From an uncultured Chryseolinea sp. (lineage in GTDB: Bacteria; Bacteroidota; Bacteroidia; Cytophagales; Cyclobacteriaceae), in NCBI GenBank assembly GCA_946478915.1, contig CAMLER010000081.1, positions 1-12,079 on the forward strand: a stretch of 12,079 nt of DNA, in the 5' to 3' direction. Positions 1 through 7,395 of the stretch are shown here, piece by piece (the first letter of the stretch is position 1; every line of letters starts with the position of its first letter). The notes under the pieces were generated by a model. That model did no database searches and was not told where the DNA came from. It saw nothing but the letters and a program-made list of their open reading frames with translations. Made by a program: the position numbers and the translations under genes.

Positions 1-338
1 AGTTCCTGGACCTTGTCGATCAGCATATCGATGATATCGTAAATGGAAGAACCAATTACGTCTACAAAATCAAAGATTTTGCTGAACAGTTGTCCCTCGA
101 CGCGCGGCATTTCAGCAAAGTCATTGAACTCGTGACCAAGCGATCTCCGGCAGACTTTGTGGAGGAGCGATTGATTGCAGAAGCCGAAATCATGCTGAGC
201 GATACTACTATGACCTTACCAGAAGTCGCGCAAAAACTAACCTTTCAAGATGCGAAGACGTTTGAAAAGCTGTTTATTCGTGTCTCGGGCAGAAGTCCAA
301 AGCAGCGGCGCGACCACCTCAGCGGCGTCTTGAAGTAA
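1..338 (+). CDS. AraC-family transcriptional regulator, C-terminal DNA-binding domain (5' partial)
   Basis: The reading frame is open from base 3 to the TAA at 336-338, giving 111 residues; the N-terminus lies outside the window. The visible part matches the double helix-turn-helix domain of AraC/XylS regulators. The first HTH is around the segment FAEQLSLDARHFSKVIE. The second contains LPEVAQKLTFQDAKTFEKLF, followed by the signature end SGRSPKQRR, which corresponds to the usual F-x-x-x-x-G-x-S-P-x-x-Y/R motif. The first ATG-like start in the frame (an internal ATG or TTG near 90) would cut the first HTH, so the gene surely begins upstream. The sensor domain and ligand are not visible. It is followed by a 101-base gap and then the antiporter gene on the same strand; whether it regulates that gene is unknown. 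Confidence 0.85.
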   Translation, partial: FLDLVDQHIDDIVNGRTNYVYKIKDFAEQLSLDARHFSKVIELVTKRSPADFVEERLIAEAEIMLSDTTMTLPEVAQKLTFQDAKTFEKLFIRVSGRSPKQRRDHLSGVLK

Positions 339-439
339 AGCAGTTTGACGCGGAGTCGGTTTGTTGACATCGAAAAAGATTAACCACCAAACGGCCCGCT
401 TCACGTCCTGGATTCACAAACACATTATATTGCATATCT

Positions 440-2050
440 ATGCACTATGATGTTTTACTGATCTTATTTCTGCTGGCCGGCGTGCTATTCCTCATCATGC
501 TGGCAAATAAATTCAGAATCTCGTATCCTATCTTTTTGGTTATCGGTGGTTTGGCCTTGAGCCTAATACCGGGCGTCCCGCATATTCGAATTGACCCAGA
601 TATCATCTTTCTTATTTTCCTGCCACCCCTACTATATGAAGCAGCCTGGTTTACTTCCTGGTCAGAATTCTGGAAGTGGCGAAGGGTCGTGGCCATGCTG
701 GCATTCGGGTTGGTCATTGTCACGGCCGGTTGCGTTGCCTTCGTCTCCACTGCCATAATCCCAGGCTTCACACTGGCATTGGGATTTTTGTTGGGCGGAA
801 TTATTTCGCCGCCTGACGCAATTGCTGCGACCTCCGTTCTAAAAAATGTGAGCGTACCCAAACGACTCGTTGCAATCCTAGAGGGTGAAAGTCTAGTAAA
901 CGATGCTTCGAGTTTGATTGTATTTCGGTTTGCATTGGCAGCGGTTGTCAGTGGACAGTTCGATTTCGGCAATGCTGTCATGCAATTTATCCTTGCGGCC
1001 GGCATGGGCATTGGTATCGGAATAGGCGTTGCGTGCATCATCTATATTATTCACACGCGTCTGCCTACAACGCCCAGCATAGATGCCGCACTCACCGCCA
1101 TGTCGCCTTACATCATGTTCCTTGCCGCAGAACAGTTCCATTTTTCCGGTGTGCTGGCTGTTGTGAGCGGGGGGCTGTTCCTCTCCTACCGATCGCATAA
1201 AATATTAAAAAGAGGAGATAGCAGAATGCAAGCCACTGGATTCTGGACAACCATAACTTTTATCCTAAATGGATTGGTCTTCATACTCATCGGCCTGGAG
1301 TTGCCGATTGTGATCGCAGAACTTGGGGACTATTCAGTCTGGCAGGCCGTCCAGTATGGGCTGATCATCAGCTTTGTTGCAATTGTGGTTCGTCTGCTTT
1401 GGGTATTTCCTATAGCCTATGTGCCAATTTGGTTAAATAACCGCGTGCGTGCCGATAATGCCAACCCCACGTGGAAAGGCCCACTGATCATCGGATGGGC
1501 GGGTATGCGTGGCGTTGTGTCTCTGGCTTCCGCGCTATCGATTCCATTGCTGATAACAAATGGGGAGGTATTTCCCTATCGAAACCTGATTTTGTTTATC
1601 ACCTTCATCGTTATTCTGGTTACGCTAGTTTTTCAGGGACTCACTTTAACGCATGTTATCCGGTGGGTCAACATTAAGGAAAGTGATGTAAGACCTCCCT
1701 TGAGTCAACAGGAAGCCGGTATTCAACTACGTCTTAAGGAAGCCGGGCTTGCGTTATTAAATGACAAATTTCAATCAGACCTTGTAAATAACGAGTTGGT
1801 CGGCCTCCTGAAAAAGAATATGGAGGAAGATATTACTGAAATTCGCGCAAGACTGGAATCTCTCGAATGTGATACCATGGCCAAAGAGGAAATCGATCGA
1901 TATAATCAAGTTTTGGCTGAATTATATGCACGTCAGCGAGATGAACTGTTTCAACTCCGTAGAGCGGAAGCGTTCAGCGACGACGTGATAAGAAAGCAGG
2001 AAGCTCAAATTGACCTGGACGAAACAAAAATTCAAAACCATACCCATTAA
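440..2050 (+). CDS. CPA1-family Na+/H+ antiporter (NhaP/YjcE-like)
   Basis: A 536-residue integral membrane protein predicted to exchange cytoplasmic Na+ (or K+) for protons across the inner membrane. Residues 1 to about 412 are a series of roughly twelve hydrophobic segments. Family motifs are present: SPPDAIAA at 123-130, the conserved EGESLVNDASSL at 148-159 with the acidic ion-binding N154-D155 pair, and GWAGMRGVVSLA at 352-363 with the structurally important R357. Residues about 420-536 form a charged, probably helical cytoplasmic tail rich in Glu, Lys, Arg and Gln, likely regulatory or oligomeric. The length is normal for bacterial CPA1 antiporters. ATG 440 sits just before the first membrane helix, with no Shine-Dalgarno sequence. 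The next gene follows after 6 bases, suggesting co-transcription. The transported cation cannot be told from sequence. Confidence 0.92.
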   Translation: MHYDVLLILFLLAGVLFLIMLANKFRISYPIFLVIGGLALSLIPGVPHIRIDPDIIFLIFLPPLLYEAAWFTSWSEFWKWRRVVAMLAFGLVIVTAGCVAFVSTAIIPGFTLALGFLLGGIISPPDAIAATSVLKNVSVPKRLVAILEGESLVNDASSLIVFRFALAAVVSGQFDFGNAVMQFILAAGMGIGIGIGVACIIYIIHTRLPTTPSIDAALTAMSPYIMFLAAEQFHFSGVLAVVSGGLFLSYRSHKILKRGDSRMQATGFWTTITFILNGLVFILIGLELPIVIAELGDYSVWQAVQYGLIISFVAIVVRLLWVFPIAYVPIWLNNRVRADNANPTWKGPLIIGWAGMRGVVSLASALSIPLLITNGEVFPYRNLILFITFIVILVTLVFQGLTLTHVIRWVNIKESDVRPPLSQQEAGIQLRLKEAGLALLNDKFQSDLVNNELVGLLKKNMEEDITEIRARLESLECDTMAKEEIDRYNQVLAELYARQRDELFQLRRAEAFSDDVIRKQEAQIDLDETKIQNHTH

Positions 2051-2056
2051 TTCTTT

Positions 2057-3073
2057 ATGCACACGGGAAAGCACTACACATTACGGGAAGTATTGTACTG
2101 GACCCGTCGAGACATCTACTTTCTTTTAGTCCTGGGAACGATCCCGACAGTGCTTTACGAGGTATTTGATATCCGTCTGACTATTCCCTGGTTACCCATC
2201 GCGTTGATCGGAACAGCTGTTGCTTTTATTGTCGGCTTCAAAAACAACGCAACCTATGGACGTCTTTGGGAAGCCAGGCAAATCTGGGGATCCATTATCA
2301 ACTCAAGTCGCTCATGGGGGATATTGGTGCGAGATTTTATTACAATCAAAAATACGGGCGATACCTTTTCGCATGACGACCTTGCGCAAATTCACAAGAG
2401 GCTTATTTATCGACATATTGGTTGGCTTACTGCTTTGCGTTTCCAACTCCGTGAACCGCGCCCTTGGGAAAATCTGACAAAAAGTTATAATGCCGAATAC
2501 CGCAGTCATTACAGTATACCAGAATTGGAGGAACAATTGAACGTCGAACTGGCCAAATATTTTTCGGAAAATGATTTCGACTATATACTAGGAAAAAAAA
2601 ACCGCGCGACACACGTCATTGCGTTGCAGTCAGCTGACTTACGAATGCTTGCCGAAAAAGGATTGATAGACAACTTTCGTCATGTCGAAATGGAAAATAT
2701 GCTCGTCAATCTTTATGAACAACAGGGTAAATGCGAACGAATCAAGAACTTCCCATATCCCCGTCAGTTTGCTACCCTGAACCTGTATTTCGTTTGCCTT
2801 TTTACACTACTCGTTCCTTTTGGGATGTTACAGGAGTTCGACAAACTTGGTGAGCATTTTATCTGGTTGACGATCCCTTTCACGGTCTTGGTCTGCTGGG
2901 TATTTCTCACGATGGACAAAATCGGAGAAGTAACTGAAAATCCCTTTGAAGGAAGTCCAAATGATGTACCAATGGCTGCCCTGAGCAGAACAATAGAAAT
3001 TGACCTACGGGAACTGCTTGATGAAAAAGACCTACCCCCACCGGTCAGCGCTGTAAACAACATTCTGATGTGA
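2057..3073 (+). CDS. Bestrophin-family (UPF0187/YneE-like) anion channel
   Basis: A 338-residue membrane protein of the bestrophin family, whose members form pentameric anion (chloride) channels, although some bacterial homologues prefer cations. Hydrophobic segments are at about 19-36, 44-62, 236-256 and 265-283, the four-helix pattern of the family. The signature after the second helix, FKNNATYGRLWEARQIWG (61-78), matches the bacterial F-R/K-N-x-x-A/T-Y-x-R-x-W-E-A/G-R-x-x-W-G motif. After the last helix, the acidic stretch ENPFEGSPNDVPM corresponds to the conserved D/E-N-P-F-x-x-x-x-x-D segment. The region between helices 2 and 3 is long, polar and cytoplasmic. The start is 6 bases after the antiporter stop and lacks a Shine-Dalgarno sequence, so translation may be coupled. 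Ion selectivity is unproven. Confidence 0.87.
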   Translation: MHTGKHYTLREVLYWTRRDIYFLLVLGTIPTVLYEVFDIRLTIPWLPIALIGTAVAFIVGFKNNATYGRLWEARQIWGSIINSSRSWGILVRDFITIKNTGDTFSHDDLAQIHKRLIYRHIGWLTALRFQLREPRPWENLTKSYNAEYRSHYSIPELEEQLNVELAKYFSENDFDYILGKKNRATHVIALQSADLRMLAEKGLIDNFRHVEMENMLVNLYEQQGKCERIKNFPYPRQFATLNLYFVCLFTLLVPFGMLQEFDKLGEHFIWLTIPFTVLVCWVFLTMDKIGEVTENPFEGSPNDVPMAALSRTIEIDLRELLDEKDLPPPVSAVNNILM

Positions 3074-3179
3074 GATTTCAAGGTTAACACATGAAACGTC
3101 CCCACATTCTTTGAATTTTTCAATTTGCCACTTTTTCAATCCTACAATCTTCTAATTTTGCAATCTTCATGAAAATTAA
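3074..3179 (+). promoter_or_regulatory. Spacer with degenerate T-rich repeats and a candidate -7 box
   Basis: This spacer contains several imperfect copies of a short T-rich unit of the type TTTTTCAAT / ATTTTGCAATC between about 3115 and 3166. TAATTTTG at 3153-3160 fits the Bacteroidetes -7 consensus TAnnTTTG exactly and would start transcription about 15 bases before the ATG at 3180. No -33 TTTG at a good distance is present: the nearest, 3124-3127, is about 25 bases away. The -7 match may therefore be chance in AT-rich DNA. No rho-independent terminator is visible after the bestrophin gene. Confidence 0.3.
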
Positions 3180-4481
3180 ATGAGACAAAGACTACTCAAA
3201 GCCGGCGCTAAGGAACTCAGTTATGAGATACGCGAAAACGTAAAAAAGGCTGATCAGCTAAAGAAGCTGGGGCTGGCAATCTCGTGGGAAAACATCGGCG
3301 ACCCGATCCAAAAACATCATTTACTTCCACAATGGATCAAGGATATTGTATCGGACCTGGCAAAAGAGGATGATACGTATAGTTATTGTCCTTCGAAGGG
3401 GATGCTGGAGACACGAGAATTCCTGGCGAAGCAAACCAACGAGATGGGTGGAGCACAAATCACTGCCGATGATATCTGTTTTTTTAACGGACTCGGTGAC
3501 GCCATCTCAAAAGTCTATCAGTTCATTTCCCGAACCTCGCGTGTGATCGGACCATCGCCAGCATATTCGACACATTCCAGCGCGGAAGCTGCCCATGCTG
3601 CACATGAACCGTTGACCTATATGCTGGACCCAAATAACAAATGGTATCCGGACCTGGACGACCTTTATAACAAAGTAAAATACAATCCAAACATCGTTGG
3701 CATTCTTATCATCAACCCGGACAATCCAACGGGTATGGTATATCCATTGGAAACTTTGAAGCGTATCGTAGAGATTGCAAAAGAGTTCAACCTTTTCCTT
3801 GTAGCTGATGAGATCTATATCAACATCACCTACAACGGCGCACGCGCGTATGCCCTATCCGAGATAATCGACGACGTACCCGGAATCTCCATGAAAGGCA
3901 TTTCGAAAGAATTGCCGTGGCCCGGCGCAAGGTGTGGCTGGATGGAATACTATAACCGGGATAAGGATTCAGATTTCAACCGCTTTTGCAACGCACTGGA
4001 TAATGCAAAGATGATTGAAGTGTGCTCAACTAAATTGCCGCAGGTGGCCATCCCCAAAATACTCGGCGATCCAAGGTTTAAAGCATATCGGGAGGAAACC
4101 AACAATAATATCGGCCGCCGAAGCAAAATAATTGCAGACATTTTTCATACCGTCCCGGAGCTCACGTTTAATGAAACTTTCGGGGCTTTTTATAATACCA
4201 TTATTTTCCGGGATGGAACATTAAAAAAACACCAGAACATGGCTATCAAAGATCCGAAGATCAAAAGCCTGGTTGAAAAGTGGGTCAAAGACGAAATTCC
4301 GCTTGACAAAAGATTCGTGTACTACCTATTGGCAGCAAAGGGCATTTGCGTGGTGCCGATCTCTTCGTTTTGTTCGGAACTTCAAGGCTTCCGTGTTACG
4401 TTGTTAGAAGAAAATGAAGATGTTCTCACAAAAACGTTTACGGCTATCCGCGACGGGATTGTTGAATATCTCCACAGTTAG
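3180..4481 (+). CDS. PLP-dependent class I/II aminotransferase, specificity unknown
   Basis: A 433-residue fold-type I aminotransferase, probably cytosolic. Visible hallmarks are NPDNPTG at 179-185 (PLP-ring contact Asn), VADEIY at 208-213 (Asp to the pyridine nitrogen and the Tyr), the Schiff-base lysine K243 in ISKELPWPGARCGW with the phosphate-binding Arg R251, and R405 in GFRVTLL at the position that binds the substrate alpha-carboxylate. The length is a little above the roughly 400 residues usual for the subfamily, with a longer N-terminus. ATG 3180 is the first start, right after an AT-rich leader without a Shine-Dalgarno sequence. The family includes enzymes for aspartate, alanine, aromatic and other amino acids, and sequence alone does not settle which applies here. 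It lies upstream of the ilv locus but is separated from it by 330 bases with its own leader, so a role in branched-chain metabolism is only a possibility. Confidence 0.88.
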   Translation: MRQRLLKAGAKELSYEIRENVKKADQLKKLGLAISWENIGDPIQKHHLLPQWIKDIVSDLAKEDDTYSYCPSKGMLETREFLAKQTNEMGGAQITADDICFFNGLGDAISKVYQFISRTSRVIGPSPAYSTHSSAEAAHAAHEPLTYMLDPNNKWYPDLDDLYNKVKYNPNIVGILIINPDNPTGMVYPLETLKRIVEIAKEFNLFLVADEIYINITYNGARAYALSEIIDDVPGISMKGISKELPWPGARCGWMEYYNRDKDSDFNRFCNALDNAKMIEVCSTKLPQVAIPKILGDPRFKAYREETNNNIGRRSKIIADIFHTVPELTFNETFGAFYNTIIFRDGTLKKHQNMAIKDPKIKSLVEKWVKDEIPLDKRFVYYLLAAKGICVVPISSFCSELQGFRVTLLEENEDVLTKTFTAIRDGIVEYLHS

Positions 4482-4498
4482 CATTGTCAGCTGCTAAC
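4477..4498 (+). terminator. Weak hairpin at the aminotransferase stop codon
   Basis: GTTAGCA at 4477-4483 and TGCTAAC at 4492-4498 form a 7-bp stem around an 8-base loop and span the TAG stop. It is followed by mixed bases with only short T-rich patches and no clean T-run, so it is at best a poor terminator. It may be chance. Confidence 0.25.
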
Positions 4499-4564
4499 AA
4501 GCGTTCTTCTACCTAACATTTGTTATCGGCAACAGTGAAATATTTCTGCAAAATACCTTGAATT

Positions 4565-4605
4565 ATAGTCTATAATTTGTGACAATTGTACTCGCACGGA
4601 ACATT
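4565..4605 (+). promoter_or_regulatory. ilvE: Candidate ilv operon promoter -7 region and leader 5' end
   Basis: TATAATTTG at 4571-4579 resembles both the sigma-70 TATAAT box and the Bacteroidetes TAnnTTTG element, with one extra base in the spacer. A start about 7 bases downstream would give a 5' leader of roughly 20 bases before the small ORF at 4606. I see no convincing -33 TTTG at standard spacing. The assignment rests mainly on position, directly upstream of the leader ORF. Confidence 0.35.
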
Positions 4606-4725
4606 ATGCTGAATTCGACCAAATTATCAGAATACAGATCAATTTCATCTACGATGGTAGATTTGATATCCGTGCTTCTCATTGTCGTGATTATTCTTAA
4701 ACCCGCAGGGGCGATGGTGATATAA
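4606..4725 (+). CDS. Putative ilv operon leader peptide
   Basis: A 39-codon ORF, ATG 4606 to TAA 4723-4725. Its codons 20-31 (4663-4698) read L-I-S-V-L-L-I-V-V-I-I-L, so 11 of 12 encode branched-chain amino acids (4 Leu, 4 Ile, 3 Val). It ends KPAGAMVI. In layout it resembles the enterobacterial ilv leader peptide, which also has a run of Ile/Val/Leu followed by a Pro-x-Gly-Ala tail. A second in-frame ATG at 4654 would give a 23-residue version beginning MVDLIS that keeps all control codons. The ORF lies between the candidate promoter and a strong terminator in front of ilvE, and encodes no recognisable protein domain. The probable role is as a sensor: ribosomes stall when Leu-, Ile- or Val-tRNA is scarce. 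The peptide itself need have no function. A small hydrophobic membrane peptide is the alternative, but position and codon content favour a leader. Confidence 0.8.
   Translation: MLNSTKLSEYRSISSTMVDLISVLLIVVIILKPAGAMVI
4647..4662 (+). promoter_or_regulatory. Small hairpin inside the leader ORF
   Basis: ATCTAC at 4647-4652 and GTAGAT at 4657-4662 form a perfect 6-bp stem with the loop GATG. The loop contains the alternative in-frame start codon ATG 4654. It sits immediately before the control codons. It might pause RNA polymerase or mask the second start, but a 6-bp stem can also arise by chance. Confidence 0.35.
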
Positions 4726-4756
4726 TATTTTGAAAGAAACATTCACAAACCGCCCC
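4708..4756 (+). promoter_or_regulatory. Candidate antiterminator pairing of the ilv attenuator
   Basis: GGGGCG at 4708-4713, inside codons 35-36 of the leader ORF, is the exact reverse complement of CGCCCC at 4751-4756, which is the core of the terminator's 5' arm. The two structures are mutually exclusive. A ribosome stalled in the control codons (4663-4692) leaves 4708-4713 free to pair and so prevents the terminator. A ribosome reaching the stop at 4723 would cover 4708-4713 and let the terminator form. The uninterrupted core is only 6 bp, but every pair is G-C. Confidence 0.55.
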
Positions 4757-4783
4757 GATAGCCTCGGGGCGGTTTTGTTTTAT
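4747..4783 (+). terminator. Intrinsic terminator (attenuator) before ilvE
   Basis: AAACCGCCCCGA at 4747-4758 pairs without mismatch with TCGGGGCGGTTT at 4764-4775 around the loop TAGCC, giving a 12-bp stem. The run continues as TGTTTTAT, so the 3' side is T-rich. It is a strong rho-independent terminator. It lies 21 bases after the leader ORF stop and about 30 bases before the ilvE start, and it does not follow a full-length gene. This position marks it as a conditional attenuator of the ilv operon rather than an end-of-gene terminator. Confidence 0.88.
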
Positions 4784-4811
4784 AAGGGCAAAACAAACTA
4801 ACAATTGTTAT

Positions 4812-5699
4812 ATGTACTACACGAAAGACACAATCATTTTCCTGAACGGGCGGTTCAGCAAAGCGGTTGATGCTCATTCAGATTTTTACAGTCAAACTCT
4901 TCATTATGGAATGGGTGTGTTTGAAGGTATACGCGCTTATCAGACCATGAATGGCGTTAAGATATTCAAAGCTTTCGAACACTTTGAACGCTTGAAGAAA
5001 GGTTGTGCGCTGGTTGGAATTCCGTATCAATATGACAGCGAAGAACTCATCCAAATTGCCTATCTCCTTTTACAAAAAAATAATTTGTCGGATGCATACA
5101 TCCGTCCGCTGATTTACTGCGGACCTAATATGGCGCTGACACAACCGACTGAAGTAAGCCTGTTGATGTGTGCATGGGAATGGGACAAGTATCACGGAGA
5201 CAAAATGCTTAAGCTTTGTATTTCGTCTTACCAACGTCCGAATCCGAATTCAGTGAAGATAGAAGCAAAGGTAACAGGCAACTATGTGAATTCGATACTC
5301 GCCACGAGCGAAGCCAAAGCCAGAGGTTATGACGAAGCACTGATGCTCGACATGGAAGGGAACATAGCACAAGCACCGGGTTCAAACTTTTTCATGGAAA
5401 AAGATGGTGTCCTTTACACGCCGCCTCTCGGACATATTCTTCCCGGTACAACTCGCGAAATTGTGATGAGTATTTGTCATGAGTTGGACATTCCAGTGAA
5501 GGAACAAAAAATCAGTCCAACGGAATTGGAAGAAGCCGACAGTGCTTTTCTATGCGGCACTGCGGCAGAGATCGCTGCCATTGAATCGATAGATGCAAAG
5601 CCATTCAAGAAAGATTGGTTCGACAGTTATGGCGCGAGCATTCAGGAAACTTATAAATGTCAGGTAAGGGAAAAATCTTTTAGTTACGTAATTATTTAG
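4812..5699 (+). CDS. ilvE: Branched-chain amino acid aminotransferase
   Basis: A 295-residue fold-type IV PLP enzyme that transaminates the 2-oxo acids of valine, isoleucine and leucine with glutamate. It is the last step of the pathway and acts in the cytosol. Motifs in order: [14 protein letters not shown] (30-43), R60 in the FER segment near the phosphate site, the Schiff-base lysine K153 in [11 protein letters not shown], the family signature [20 protein letters not shown] in the second half, then [15 protein letters not shown]. The length is close to that of E. coli IlvE (about 309), with a slightly shorter C-terminus. ATG 4812 directly precedes the conserved start of the fold; there is no Shine-Dalgarno sequence. 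It is the first structural gene behind the attenuator, and ilvD starts 16 bases after its stop. A D-amino-acid or aminodeoxychorismate-lyase function within class IV is unlikely given the operon. Confidence 0.95.
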   Translation: MYYTKDTIIFLNGRFSKAVDAHSDFYSQTLHYGMGVFEGIRAYQTMNGVKIFKAFEHFERLKKGCALVGIPYQYDSEELIQIAYLLLQKNNLSDAYIRPLIYCGPNMALTQPTEVSLLMCAWEWDKYHGDKMLKLCISSYQRPNPNSVKIEAKVTGNYVNSILATSEAKARGYDEALMLDMEGNIAQAPGSNFFMEKDGVLYTPPLGHILPGTTREIVMSICHELDIPVKEQKISPTELEEADSAFLCGTAAEIAAIESIDAKPFKKDWFDSYGASIQETYKCQVREKSFSYVII

Positions 5700-5715
5700 C
5701 ATCACACACATACGA

Positions 5716-7395
5716 ATGGAATTTAATAAGTATAGCAAGACCGTCACACAAGATCCAACGTTACCAGCAGCTCAGGCAATGTTATATGCCATTGGGTTGA
5801 CCGAAAAAGATTTGGAAAAAGCACAGATAGGGATCGTGAGCACAGGCTTTGATGGCAATCCCTGTAACATGCATTTGAATACACTTGCGCAAACCGTTAA
5901 AGGAGGCGTATGGGAAAATGATCTCGTCGGTTTGATCTTTAATACTATCGGCGTAAGCGATGGTATCAGCAATGGAACTGAGGGAATGCGTTACTCTTTG
6001 GTAAGCCGGGAGATCATCGCGGATTCTATCGAAGCAGTTTGTGGCGCACAATATTATGACGGGCTGATCGCAGTCGTTGGTTGCGACAAGAATATGCCTG
6101 GTGCACTGATCGCGATGGGAAGACTCAACCGACCTTCGATCATGGTGTACGGTGGAACGATTGCAGGCGGTAACTGGAAAGGACACCAACTTAACATAAT
6201 TTCTGCGTTTGAAGCGCTGGGCCAAAAAATGGCGGGCACTATCACGCCGGAAGATTTTAAAGGTATCGTTCAAAACTCTTGTCCCGGTGCCGGAGCCTGC
6301 GGTGGGATGTATACAGCAAACACCATGTCGTCGGCTATTGAAGCACTAGGCATGTCGTTACCTTATTCATCTTCCAATCCTGCGTTAAGTCAGGAGAAAG
6401 CTGAAGAATGCAAAGCGGCGGGCAAAGCGATCAAATTCCTTCTTGAAAAAGACTTGAAGCCCCGCGACATCATGACGCGAAAAGCATTTGAGAATGCGAT
6501 TTCAACGGTCATGGTACTGGGCGGTTCCACGAATGCTGTGCTTCATCTTATTGCAATGGCTAAATCGGTCGGCGTTAAGTTGACCCAGGAGGATTTTCAG
6601 CAGATCTCCGACAAAACACCGTTGCTTGCTGACTTGAAACCCAGCGGCAAATACCTGATGGAAGACCTTCACAAGATCGGCGGAGTGCCTGCAGTTCTTA
6701 AGTATATGCTGAAGAGAGGTTATCTCCACGGCGATTGTATCACGGTGACGGGCAAAACCATCGAAGAAAATTTGAAGGATGTGCCTGAGTTGGAGTTTGA
6801 AAATCAGAAAGTGATTTTTCCTGTTGAAAAACCGATCAAGCAAACAGGACACCTCCAGATCATGTTCGGAAACCTCGCTGCTGAAGGATCGGTAGCAAAG
6901 ATCACTGGCAAGGAAGGTGAAATATTTAAGGGCACAGCCCGGGTTTTTAACGGGGAGTTTGAACTTGTCGATGGAATAAAAGATGGAAAAGTAAAGGCCG
7001 GCGACGTTGTCGTGATCCGGAATGTAGGACCAAAAGGAGCGCCGGGGATGCCCGAGATGCTGAAACCTACCTCAGCTATCATGGGCGTGGGCCTTGGAAA
7101 AAGTGTCGCTTTGATCACCGACGGAAGATTCTCCGGGGGATCACATGGATTCGTGATCGGTCATATCACCCCTGAAGCTTATGAAGGTGGATTGATCGGT
7201 TTGGTCGAAGACGATGATATCATAGAAATAGATGTTCAGAACCATACGATCAACCTTATGGTTGATGAAGCAACTATTGCAAAACGTAGGGAAGCCTGGG
7301 TTGCGCCCAAGCTAAGAGCTAGAAATGGAATTTTGTTAAAGTATGCAAAACAAGTAAAAACTGCTGCCGATGGATGCGTTACTGACGAAGACTAA
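5716..7395 (+). CDS. ilvD: Dihydroxy-acid dehydratase
   Basis: A 559-residue IlvD/Edd-family enzyme that dehydrates 2,3-dihydroxy-isovalerate and 2,3-dihydroxy-3-methylvalerate to the 2-oxo acids, the step before transamination. The three expected Fe-S cluster cysteines are visible: C50 in [10 protein letters not shown]123 in [10 protein letters not shown] and C195 in [16 protein letters not shown]124, next to C123, is the position of the Mg2+-binding carbamylated lysine. The C-terminal signature [18 protein letters not shown] is intact. The length matches [2Fe-2S]-type bacterial enzymes of about 555-560 residues, shorter than E. coli-type [4Fe-4S] enzymes (about 616). It is cytosolic. The last 26 bases overlap the start of ilvB in another frame. 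The related sugar-acid dehydratases are excluded by context. Confidence 0.97.
   Translation: MEFNKYSKTVTQDPTLPAAQAMLYAIGLTEKDLEKAQIGIVSTGFDGNPCNMHLNTLAQTVKGGVWENDLVGLIFNTIGVSDGISNGTEGMRYSLVSREIIADSIEAVCGAQYYDGLIAVVGCDKNMPGALIAMGRLNRPSIMVYGGTIAGGNWKGHQLNIISAFEALGQKMAGTITPEDFKGIVQNSCPGAGACGGMYTANTMSSAIEALGMSLPYSSSNPALSQEKAEECKAAGKAIKFLLEKDLKPRDIMTRKAFENAISTVMVLGGSTNAVLHLIAMAKSVGVKLTQEDFQQISDKTPLLADLKPSGKYLMEDLHKIGGVPAVLKYMLKRGYLHGDCITVTGKTIEENLKDVPELEFENQKVIFPVEKPIKQTGHLQIMFGNLAAEGSVAKITGKEGEIFKGTARVFNGEFELVDGIKDGKVKAGDVVVIRNVGPKGAPGMPEMLKPTSAIMGVGLGKSVALITDGRFSGGSHGFVIGHITPEAYEGGLIGLVEDDDIIEIDVQNHTINLMVDEATIAKRREAWVAPKLRARNGILLKYAKQVKTAADGCVTDED

Noticed and set aside
445..1041. 198-codon antisense open frame opposite the antiporter gene
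   Set aside because: It lies wholly within a well-supported membrane protein gene on the other strand. The translation is low-complexity (Pro/Met/Asn-rich), with no recognisable domain, and has no initiation context.
4482..4811. T-box or metabolite riboswitch in front of ilvE
   Set aside because: No T-box AGGGUGG-like or specifier-loop features are seen, and the leader ORF with branched-chain codons explains the terminator better.
5782..6273. 163-codon antisense open frame inside ilvD
   Set aside because: A mirror of the conserved ilvD coding sequence, with no domain and no independent context.
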